Part shown: piece after piece, positions 29,263-35,515 of the stretch
Layout of the letters: the number at the start of each line of letters is the position of its first letter
Position numbering within the stretch: position 1 is the stretch's first letter
Assembly (NCBI RefSeq): GCF_024721315.2
Contig: NZ_JANFAK020000090.1
Coordinates: 1-35,515 of the forward strand
DNA length: 35,515 nt
From: Streptomyces sp. Isolate_45
Lineage (GTDB): Bacteria; Actinomycetota; Actinomycetes; Streptomycetales; Streptomycetaceae
Reading direction: 5' to 3'
Program-made: the position numbers and the translations under genes
The notes under the pieces: generated by a model
The model's database searches: none
What the model was told of the DNA's origin: nothing
Seen by the model: the letters and a program-made list of their open reading frames with translations, nothing else

Positions 29263-30188
29263 GCGATCCGACCCACGCTCCGGCACTACGGGCGACGGGC
29301 CTCGGGCGGAAGTTCCGCGGCAGGCCGGCCCTGCGGGGGTGCGACGTGGAGTTGCCCCCAGGGCGCATCACCGCGCTCGTCGGCCCCAACGGCGCGGGCA
29401 AGAGCACGCTGCTCCAGCTCGCCGCGGGGCTGATGCGGCCGACCGACGGTCGGATACGCGTGTTCGGCGCCGCCCCCGGCACCCGCGAGGCCCGCCGGCG
29501 CACGGCCTACCTGGCCCAGGACAAGCCGCTCCACGCGGGTTTCACCGTCGAGGAAACCCTCGGTCTGGGTCGCAGGCTCAACCCCGGCCGATGGGACGGG
29601 GCCGCCGCGGAACGGCTCGTACGTCAGGGGAACATCCCCTTCGGCACCCGGATCGGCTCGCTCTCCGGCGGCAACCGGACCCGGGTCGCCCTGGCGCTGG
29701 TCCTCGGCAAGCGCGCCGACCTGTTGCTGTTGGACGAACCGCTCGCCGACCTCGACCCGCTCGCCCGCCACGAGGTCATGAGCCTGCTCATGACGGAAGC
29801 CGCCGAACGCGGTACGGGCATCGTGATGTCCTCGCACGTCCTGGCCGAGTTGGAGGACGTCTGCGACCACGTGGTCCTCCTGCAGGGCGGTGCCGTCCGG
29901 CTCGCCGGGGACGCGACGGAACTCTGCGACGCGCACACCTGGCTCACCGGCCGCGCCGACCCGATGGAACCCGACGGCCTGCCGCGCGCGTTCGACCGCG
30001 ACGCCGTCGTGCACGTCGCCGCCAGTGGCCGTCAGGTCACCGCCCTCGTCCGCACGTCGCCCGGCGAGCCGTTCGCGCCGGGGGGCCGGTGGATCGCCGA
30101 AACCCCCTCCCTGGAAACCCTGTTGCTCGCACACCTGCGCTCCGCGCGCCCCGCCGCCGACCCCACGACGACGGAGGTCGCCGCATGA
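29259..30188 (+). CDS. ABC transporter ATP-binding protein of the YtrA-type operon
   Basis: A 309-residue ATPase. Walker A is VGPNGAGKSTLL, the signature is SLSGGNRTRVALALVL, Walker B is LLLLDEPLADLDP, and the H-loop is MSSHVLAELE. The Q-loop is Y-L-A-Q-D-K-P-L-H. A C-terminal extension of about 90 residues (GLPRAFDRDAVVHVAASGRQVTALVR to ETLLLAHLRSARPA) is the usual tail of export-type ATPases. It starts at GTG 29259, overlapping the regulator, and ends overlapping the permease ATG by 4 nt, so all three proteins are coupled. Probable role: export or stress sensing at the membrane; the substrate is unknown. Confidence 0.92.
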   Translation: MSDPTHAPALRATGLGRKFRGRPALRGCDVELPPGRITALVGPNGAGKSTLLQLAAGLMRPTDGRIRVFGAAPGTREARRRTAYLAQDKPLHAGFTVEETLGLGRRLNPGRWDGAAAERLVRQGNIPFGTRIGSLSGGNRTRVALALVLGKRADLLLLDEPLADLDPLARHEVMSLLMTEAAERGTGIVMSSHVLAELEDVCDHVVLLQGGAVRLAGDATELCDAHTWLTGRADPMEPDGLPRAFDRDAVVHVAASGRQVTALVRTSPGEPFAPGGRWIAETPSLETLLLAHLRSARPAADPTTTEVAA

Positions 30189-31138
30189 AGGGCGCGCTCT
30201 GGCTGGCCTGGCGCCAGCAGCGGCTGCTGATCCTGACCGCCGTCGCACTGCTCGTCGGATGTGCGGTGTGGGTGGCGTACCAGCGCTCCGGGATGACGCA
30301 GCTGATCGAGGAATACGGGTGGGTGCCCTGTCCGGGGTGGAACGGTGGCTGCGAGAGCGTCGCGACCTACGAGATCATGAACGGCAACGTCGACGGCATC
30401 CGGATGCTCGGCACCCTCGGGTTCGCGATCCCGGCCCTCATCGGCGTGTTCTGGGGCGCCCCCCTCATCGGCCGCGAGCTGGAGAGCGGGACCTTCAAGA
30501 TGGCCCTCACCCAGGGCGTCGACCCGCGCGGCTGGTTCGCCGCCCGCTTCGGACTCGCGGCGCTGGTCGCCCTGTTGACCTCGGCGGTCGTCGCGGCCCT
30601 CGTCGCCTGGTGGTGGCTGCCCATCGCCAACACCCTCGAAGGCCCCTACTGGCACGATGCCGTCGTCTACAACGCGACCGGTCCGGCCCCGCTCGCCGCG
30701 GCGCTGTTCGCCCTCGCCGTCGGCACCCTGGCGGGACTCCTGGTGGGCAAGGTGCTGCCCGCGATGGGAGCGGCCTTCGGGGTGATCGGCACGGCGATGC
30801 TCGCCGTCAACTTCTTCCGCACCTCCTGGATCGACCCGGAGATCCGGATCACCCCCGGTATGACGCCCAAGCGGCTCGTCGGCAGCGCCTGGTCGACGGG
30901 TGAGTTCGGCTACCGCACGCCGGACGGCCGGGAGTTCTCCATCGACCAGTGGTGCCAGACGTCCGGGTGGGACGCCCAGCAGTGCATGGACGAGAACGGT
31001 TTCACCAGCCGGTACCACAAGGTCTATCCCAGCGGCGACTTCTGGACCTTCCAGTGGATCGACACCGCGCTCTACCTGGGCCTGGCGGCCGTCCTGGTCG
31101 CCGTCACGCTGGCCGTACTGCGCCGCCGCACGGCCTGA
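30185..31138 (+). CDS. ABC transporter permease subunit (ABC-2-like) of the YtrA-type operon
   Basis: A 317-residue membrane protein with about six transmembrane helices (LLILTAVALLVGCAVWVAY, LGFAIPALIGVFWGAPLIG, FGLAALVALLTSAVVAALVAWWW, LAAALFALAVGTLAGLLVG, MGAAFGVIGTAMLAVNFF, LYLGLAAVLVAVTLAVL). The first extracellular loop contains C-P-G-W-N-G-G-C, and the last large loop has W-C-Q and Q-Q-C, so external disulfides are likely. G-R-E-L-E-S-G-T-F-K-M-A-L-T-Q-G after helix 2 is the coupling-helix motif typical of this permease group. The ATG overlaps the ATPase stop (ATGA). The stop codon lies within the first copy of a 17-nt tandem repeat. Confidence 0.88.
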   Translation: MKGALWLAWRQQRLLILTAVALLVGCAVWVAYQRSGMTQLIEEYGWVPCPGWNGGCESVATYEIMNGNVDGIRMLGTLGFAIPALIGVFWGAPLIGRELESGTFKMALTQGVDPRGWFAARFGLAALVALLTSAVVAALVAWWWLPIANTLEGPYWHDAVVYNATGPAPLAAALFALAVGTLAGLLVGKVLPAMGAAFGVIGTAMLAVNFFRTSWIDPEIRITPGMTPKRLVGSAWSTGEFGYRTPDGREFSIDQWCQTSGWDAQQCMDENGFTSRYHKVYPSGDFWTFQWIDTALYLGLAAVLVAVTLAVLRRRTA

Positions 31139-31187
31139 CCCGTCGTACGGCCCGACCTGTCGTACGGCCTGACCTGTCGTACGACCC
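31125..31187 (+). repeat. 17-nt tandem repeat spanning the permease stop codon
   Basis: The unit GTCGTACGGCCYGACCT occurs at 31142-31158 and 31159-31175, with a partial copy at 31176-31187 and a diverged copy (14 of 17) at 31125-31141 that contains the TGA stop. Each unit holds the palindrome CGTACG. It looks like recent local duplication starting from the gene's 3' end. Confidence 0.8.
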
Positions 31188-31231
31188 GCATCACCACCGC
31201 ACCTCTTCTCCGTACCTCAGGGGGACCCCTC

Positions 31232-32008
31232 ATGGCCACCAAGAAGAACCTCACCGCCAACCGTGCCGGCGTCGGGCACAAGGTCCGCTACGCGCTGGGC
31301 AACCCGACCCGCATCGCCCCGTACGTCCGGCGGGCCGCCCGGGACGGCTGGCTGCGCTTCAAGCACCCCGACCACGTGGGCTACTACCGCGCCGTCATGG
31401 CGTCCGACACCGGCCGCAGCCCGGAGGCGGCCGTCGGCAGCCGGAGCCACGACCGGTGGTTGGCCCTCGGCAGGATGCAGTTCGACTACCTGATCGGGCA
31501 CGGCCTGGAGCCCGGGCACCGGATGCTCGACATCGGTTGCGGCAATCTGCGGGCCGGCTGGCGCTTCATCGAGCACCTGGAAACGGGCCACTACTACGGC
31601 ATCGACATATCGCCCGACATCCTCATCGCGGCCAAGCAGACCCTGACGGGACGCGGACTCCAGGCCAAGCTGCCGCACCTGACGATCACCCAGGACCTGA
31701 CCCTGGACTTCCTTCCCGACCACCACTTCGACGTGGTGCACGCGCACAGCGTCTTCTCGCACTCGCCGATCCACATCATCGACGAGTGCCTCGCCCACGT
31801 GGGACGGGTGCTGGCGCCGGGCGGTCGGTTCGACTTCACCTTCGACCGTACGGAAGGCGTCGAACACCAGGTCCTCCGCGAGGACTTCTACTACCGCACG
31901 CAGACCCTCGTGGACCTCGCGGCCAAGCACGGCCTGCGGGCCCGCTTCATGGAGGACTGGGAGCGCCTCGGCCACGGCCAGTCCAAGATCCGGATCACGG
32001 CCGGCTGA
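31232..32008 (+). CDS. SAM-dependent class I methyltransferase, substrate unknown
   Basis: A 258-residue protein. The Rossmann methyltransferase core is at about 80-210. Motif I is M-L-D-I-G-C-G-N-L-R-A-G-W, motif II is Y-Y-G-I-D-I-S, motif post-I is L-T-L-D-F-L, and F-D-V-V-H-A-H-S-V-F-S-H follows as motif IV. A basic N-terminal region of about 75 residues (KVRYALGNPTRIAPYVRRAARDGWLRF) is not part of the core and resembles glycan- or lipid-linked methyltransferases. The H-A-H-S-V-F-S-H stretch is histidine-rich. The ATG at 31232 has AGGGGG 8 nt upstream. It stands alone, 93 bp after the ABC permease and before a hairpin, so it is probably its own unit or a read-through gene of the GntR operon. 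Confidence 0.85.
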   Translation: MATKKNLTANRAGVGHKVRYALGNPTRIAPYVRRAARDGWLRFKHPDHVGYYRAVMASDTGRSPEAAVGSRSHDRWLALGRMQFDYLIGHGLEPGHRMLDIGCGNLRAGWRFIEHLETGHYYGIDISPDILIAAKQTLTGRGLQAKLPHLTITQDLTLDFLPDHHFDVVHAHSVFSHSPIHIIDECLAHVGRVLAPGGRFDFTFDRTEGVEHQVLREDFYYRTQTLVDLAAKHGLRARFMEDWERLGHGQSKIRITAG

Positions 32009-32013
32009 CCGAT

Positions 32014-32051
32014 CCGCGCCGGGAGGCCGCCACAACGGTTTCCCGGCGCGG
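32014..32051 (+). terminator. Hairpin terminator after the methyltransferase gene
   Basis: CCGCGCCGGGA (32014-32024) pairs perfectly with TCCCGGCGCGG (32041-32051), 11 bp with a 16-nt loop, 6 nt after the stop. Confidence 0.7.
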
Positions 32052-32116
32052 CGACCCCGCCCGCATCCCGTCGGTGCTCAAAGCTGCGTGGTGAAGGACG
32101 ACTTCGAGCAACTTCC

Positions 32117-32145
32117 TTCAAACAGCCCCTCGGGACCGCTATGTT
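32117..32145 (+). promoter_or_regulatory. Promoter of the GH31 glycosidase gene
   Basis: TTCAAA (32117-32122), a 17-bp spacer and TATGTT (32140-32145) predict a start near 32152. This gives a leader of about 50 nt to the ATG at 32203, and makes the in-frame ATG at 32155 unlikely because it would have no ribosome-binding site. Confidence 0.55.
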
Positions 32146-32202
32146 GCCGGGAGCATGCCAAAGCGGTGTGTCCGCGATCCGGACCGCACGAGGAGCTGCC
32201 CG

Positions 32203-35200
32203 ATGACACCGAGCACCAGTCGCGACCGGCACGACCCCCCACCCCCGCACCGAACCGCCCGGCCCGGCCGTCCCACCCGCCGTCGGACCCCGTTGAAGGC
32301 CCTGCTGGCCGCCGCCCTCGCCGTCGCGGGTCTCGCGGCCGTCGGTCCGGCCACCGCCCGCGCGGCGGGAACCGACCCCGTGAGGGGCGCGAAGGGCCCG
32401 GCGGTGACGGCGGGGGACGTCACCGGGTTCACCCGGGCCGGCAACACCTTCACCGTCAGCACGTCCGGCGGGGCGAAGGCCCGGGTGACGGTCGCCCGCG
32501 CCGACATCTTCCGGCTCCGGATCTCGCCCGACGGCTCCTTCACCGACGATCCGGCCGGTGCCGACCTGGCGCCCACCACCGACTTCGGGCCGGTGAACAC
32601 CGACTGGACCGACGCCGGCGGGCACTACCGGATCACCACCGGAGCCCTGTCCATCCGCGTCGAGAAGTCGCCCCTGCGGTTCTCGGTCTACCGCGCCGAC
32701 GACTCCACCCTCGTCTGGCAGGAGACCCGGCCCACCACCTGGGGCGGAGGCAGGACCACCCAGTACCTGGCCCGAGGAGCCGACGAGCAGTTCTACGGCA
32801 CCGGCCTACGCCTCGGCGAATGGGCACTGCGCGGAAAGACCGTCCCCGTCGCCGTGGACAACCGGTGGCGCGAGAACGACAACGCCAGCCCCGCCCCCTT
32901 CTACATGTCGACCAACGGCTACGGCGTCATGCGCAACACCTGGGCCCCCGGCTCGTACGCCTTCGACGCGCCGACCGCCCTCACCCACGACGAGGACCGC
33001 TTCGACGCCTGGTACTTCACCGGGAACTCCCTCAAGTCCGTCCTCGACGCGTACACCGATGTCAGCGGCAAACCCTTCATGGCACCCCAGTGGGGCTTCG
33101 AACTCGGCAATGCCGACTGCTTCAACGCCTCCAACCCCGAGTACCAGGGCGAGCACGACCGGCCGCGGCACCAAACCACCCCCGACGTCGTCGGGTACGC
33201 GGCCGACGCCCGCGCCGCCGACATGCCCTCGGGCTGGTTCCTGCCCAACGACGGCTACGGCTGCGGCTACACCGCGCCCCTGAAGTCCACCGTGGACGCC
33301 CTCGCGGCCAAGGGGTTCCGAACGGGCCTGTGGACCTCCACCGGCCTCGGGTCCATCGCCGACGAGGTCGGCACGGCAGGTAGCCGCGGGGTCAAGACGG
33401 ACGTCGCGTGGATCGGCAGCGGATACAAGTACGCCTTCGACGGGGTCCGGCAGGCCGTCGAAGGCATCGAGAAGAACTCCGACGCGCGTCGCTTCGTCTG
33501 GACCGTGGACGGCTGGGCGGGCACCCAGCGCAACGCCGTCGTCTGGACCGGTGACACCCACGGCACCTGGGACGACATGCGCTGGCACGTCCCCGCCATC
33601 ACCGGAGCGGGCCTCTCCGCCCTCAACCACGCCGCCGGCGACGTCGACGGCATCTTCGGCGGCAGCCCGAAGACGTACGTCCGCGACCTCCAGTGGAAGG
33701 CCTTCACCCCGGCGTTCATGACCATGTCCGGTTGGGGTGCCACCGGCCCGTCGGCCGGCTACCAGGACAAGCAGCCCTGGCGGTTCGCCGAGCCGTACCT
33801 CTCCATCAACCGCAAGTACCTCCAGCTGAAGATGCGGCTGATGCCGTACCTCTACACGATGAGCCGCGTCGCCCACGAGAGCGGGGTGCCCAGCACCCGG
33901 GCCCTGGTCCTGGAGTACCCCGACGACCCGGTGGCCCGCGGCAACGCCACCAGCGGACAGTTCATGGCCGGCGACTCCTTCCTCGTCGCCCCCGTCGTCT
34001 CCGACACCTCGGTGCGCGACGGCATCTACCTGCCCGCGGGGACCTGGACGGACTACTGGAGCGGTAGGACGTACGCCGGGCCGGGGTGGTTGAACGGCTA
34101 CCGGGCGCCCCTGGACACCCTCCCCCTCTTCGTGAAGGGCGGGGCGGTCGTCCCGATGTGGCCGCGGATGAACCACACCGGTGAGAAGCCCGTCTCCACC
34201 CTCACCTACGACATCCATCCGCGCGGGTCCTCCACCTTCAGCCTCTACGAGGACGACGGTCTGACCAGGGCCCACGAGTCGGGCGCCTTCGCCCGCCAGC
34301 GCGTGGACGTCACCGCCCCCGCTTCGGGATCCGGGACGGTCACCGTCGCCGTCGGAGCCCCCACCGGCGACTACACGGGCAAGCCCGCGTCGCGCGGCTA
34401 CGAGTTCAGCCTGCACGTGGCCTCCGCCCCCACCTCCCTCACCGTGGACGGCGCCCCGTCGGCCCGCCTCGCCGACAAGAGCGCCTACGACGCCGCCGCG
34501 TCGGGCTGGTTCTTCGACCCGGCCGACCGGGCGGGCGTCCTGTGGGTCAAGTCCGGTACGAAGTCGGGGGCGTTCACCGTCACCGCCGCCGGGGTGGCCG
34601 TCCCGGCGGCCGACCCGGTCCCGGCCGGCTCGCCGCCCCTGGACCGGACGCGGTGGAGCCTGGTCTCCGCCGACAGTCAGGAGACGGTCGCCGAGAACGG
34701 CGCCGCACGCAACGCCTTCGACGGCAATGCCTCCACCCACTGGCACACGGCCTGGTCCGGCGGCGCCCCGGCCGCGCTGCCGCACGAGATCGTCCTCGAC
34801 CTCGGGGCCCGCCACACCGTCGACGGGCTGGGCGTCCTGCCCCGCCAGGACGGCGGCGTCAACGGCCGGATCGGCGGCTACGAGGTCCACGTCTCGGACT
34901 CCACCGCCGACTGGGGCACCCCCGCCGCCACCGGCACCCTCGCCGACGGCGCGAGCGTCCAGAACGTCGCCCTCGCGCCCCGGACCGGCCGCTACCTCCG
35001 ACTCAGGGCCCTGACCGAAGCCGGCGGACGCGGGCCCTGGACCAGCGTCGCGGAACTCACCCTGACCGGCCGCCCGGCACCGCTCCCGGCCGACGCCACC
35101 CTCGTCAACGCGGCCTCCGCGCGGTGCGCGGACCTCCCGCACAGCGCCACCGCCCCCGGCACCGAACCCACCCTCTACACCTGCCACGGCGGCCCGAACC

Positions 35201-35457
35201 AGCGCTGGACGCTGCATCCCGACGGCCGCCTCACCGGTCTCACCGGGATCTGCCTCGACGGCGCCGACCCGGCCAAGGTCACCGTGCGGGGCTGCGACGG
35301 CAGTCCCGGCCAGAGCTGGCGGACCGCCCCGGACGGCAGTCTGCGGACCGCCGACCAGTGCCTCACCCCGGTCGGGTCGGGCACCGCCAACGGGACCCGG
35401 CTCACCCGGGCCGCCTGTACGGGCGCGGCAGCCCAGCGCTGGACCCTCACCCCCTGA
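32203..35457 (+). CDS. Secreted GH31 glycoside hydrolase with F5/8C and ricin-type lectin domains
   Basis: 1084 residues. The signal region has a twin-arginine-like R-R-R-T-P-L-K before ALLAAALAVAGLAAVGPATARA, so Tat export is possible. An N-terminal beta-sandwich (about 65-275) precedes the (beta/alpha)8 barrel (about 290-620). The likely nucleophile is D400 (KTDVAW) and the acid/base D451 (WTGDTHGTWDDMRW). C-terminal beta domains typical of GH31 with the E-D-D-G-L motif run to about 800. A discoidin-like F5/8C domain (about 815-965; D-G-N-A-S-T-H-W-H-T) and a ricin B-type beta-trefoil (about 967-1084; Q-R-W-T repeats) follow. It cleaves alpha-linked glycans outside the cell; exact specificity cannot be read. 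ATG 32203 has AGGAG 8 nt upstream; a large hairpin follows. Confidence 0.92.
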   Translation: MTPSTSRDRHDPPPPHRTARPGRPTRRRTPLKALLAAALAVAGLAAVGPATARAAGTDPVRGAKGPAVTAGDVTGFTRAGNTFTVSTSGGAKARVTVARADIFRLRISPDGSFTDDPAGADLAPTTDFGPVNTDWTDAGGHYRITTGALSIRVEKSPLRFSVYRADDSTLVWQETRPTTWGGGRTTQYLARGADEQFYGTGLRLGEWALRGKTVPVAVDNRWRENDNASPAPFYMSTNGYGVMRNTWAPGSYAFDAPTALTHDEDRFDAWYFTGNSLKSVLDAYTDVSGKPFMAPQWGFELGNADCFNASNPEYQGEHDRPRHQTTPDVVGYAADARAADMPSGWFLPNDGYGCGYTAPLKSTVDALAAKGFRTGLWTSTGLGSIADEVGTAGSRGVKTDVAWIGSGYKYAFDGVRQAVEGIEKNSDARRFVWTVDGWAGTQRNAVVWTGDTHGTWDDMRWHVPAITGAGLSALNHAAGDVDGIFGGSPKTYVRDLQWKAFTPAFMTMSGWGATGPSAGYQDKQPWRFAEPYLSINRKYLQLKMRLMPYLYTMSRVAHESGVPSTRALVLEYPDDPVARGNATSGQFMAGDSFLVAPVVSDTSVRDGIYLPAGTWTDYWSGRTYAGPGWLNGYRAPLDTLPLFVKGGAVVPMWPRMNHTGEKPVSTLTYDIHPRGSSTFSLYEDDGLTRAHESGAFARQRVDVTAPASGSGTVTVAVGAPTGDYTGKPASRGYEFSLHVASAPTSLTVDGAPSARLADKSAYDAAASGWFFDPADRAGVLWVKSGTKSGAFTVTAAGVAVPAADPVPAGSPPLDRTRWSLVSADSQETVAENGAARNAFDGNASTHWHTAWSGGAPAALPHEIVLDLGARHTVDGLGVLPRQDGGVNGRIGGYEVHVSDSTADWGTPAATGTLADGASVQNVALAPRTGRYLRLRALTEAGGRGPWTSVAELTLTGRPAPLPADATLVNAASARCADLPHSATAPGTEPTLYTCHGGPNQRWTLHPDGRLTGLTGICLDGADPAKVTVRGCDGSPGQSWRTAPDGSLRTADQCLTPVGSGTANGTRLTRAACTGAAAQRWTLTP

Positions 35458-35466
35458 CCCGTCGCA

Positions 35467-35509
35467 CGCGGGGTCCGGCCCGGCCCCCCACGCCGGGCCG
35501 CTCCCCGCG
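35467..35509 (+). terminator. Long hairpin terminator after the GH31 gene
   Basis: CGCGGGG (35467-35473) pairs with CCCCGCG (35503-35509). After a 2x2 mismatch, CGGCCCGG (35476-35483) pairs with CCGGGCCG (35493-35500) over a 9-nt loop. It begins 10 nt after the stop. Confidence 0.7.
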
Positions 35510-35515
35510 CACGAC

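Noticed and set aside
31125..31187. CRISPR or attachment-site array from the 17-nt repeats
   Set aside because: Units are directly abutting with no spacers, and there is no integrase or cas gene in the window.
1..35515. Mobile elements, prophage genes, tRNA or rRNA genes
   Set aside because: No transposase, integrase or phage motif, no terminal repeats, and no tRNA or rRNA signatures were seen on either strand.

Overview
The window is chromosomal DNA of a Streptomyces (or a very close sporulating actinomycete). The GC content is very high, third codon positions are strongly G/C, GTG and TTG starts are common, there are many secreted enzymes, and there is a complete whiE-type spore-pigment polyketide cluster with the classical order (ORFI-VII in one direction, ORFVIII divergent). 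I see no tRNA, rRNA, insertion sequence, phage gene or CRISPR array. Apart from a few AT-richer intergenic regulatory stretches, composition is uniform and gives no sign of recent transfer.

Layout. 1-498: start of a secreted protein that leaves the window. 870-8167: spore-pigment cluster. A minus-strand operon runs from the SchA/CurD-like protein through a cupin, KS-alpha, KS-beta, ACP and aromatase/cyclase to a TcmI-like cyclase, with a compound hairpin terminator after the last gene. A FAD hydroxylase is transcribed away from the shared 272-bp control region. An unpaired acyl-CoA carboxylase epsilon-subunit gene (8181-8390) sits tail-to-tail with the hydroxylase. 8573-15501: a secreted radical-copper (galactose-oxidase-like) enzyme, an M20 metallopeptidase, a HelD/HelR-like RNA-polymerase-associated ATPase and a cytochrome P450. 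The peptidase and ATPase are divergent, with face-to-face overlapping promoters and a canonical intrinsic terminator between them. 15591-19387: two translationally coupled exported and membrane-anchored proteins (one with a von Willebrand A domain), a MurR/RpiR-type regulator, a palindrome-bearing regulatory stretch and a small conserved-looking protein. 19469-21515: secreted phospholipase D and a tiny secreted peptide.

21585-26063: a compact candidate sulfur-scavenging divergon. A minus-strand operon encodes an ABC permease, ATPase and lipoprotein (SsuABC/TauABC type) plus an aryl-sulfotransferase-like beta-propeller protein. An XRE-cupin regulator is divergent, and a 37-bp dyad lies between them. 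26151-28595: D,D-carboxypeptidase with a roughly 400-residue acidic disordered cytoplasmic region. 28840-31138: YtrA-type GntR regulator, ABC ATPase and permease, all overlapping by 4 nt, preceded by a perfect 24-bp palindrome on the promoter. 31232-32008: orphan SAM methyltransferase. 32203-35457: secreted GH31 glycosidase with F5/8C and ricin-type lectin domains.

The genes form independent modules: pigment synthesis, two regulator-transporter units each with a visible operator, secreted scavenging enzymes and envelope enzymes. The least-explained items are the convergent promoter/terminator arrangement at 11814-11957, the sulfur divergon operator, the orphan accE beside the pigment cluster, the vWA/beta-sandwich pair and the small secreted peptide. 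All function calls come from reading sequence motifs; no database search was possible.
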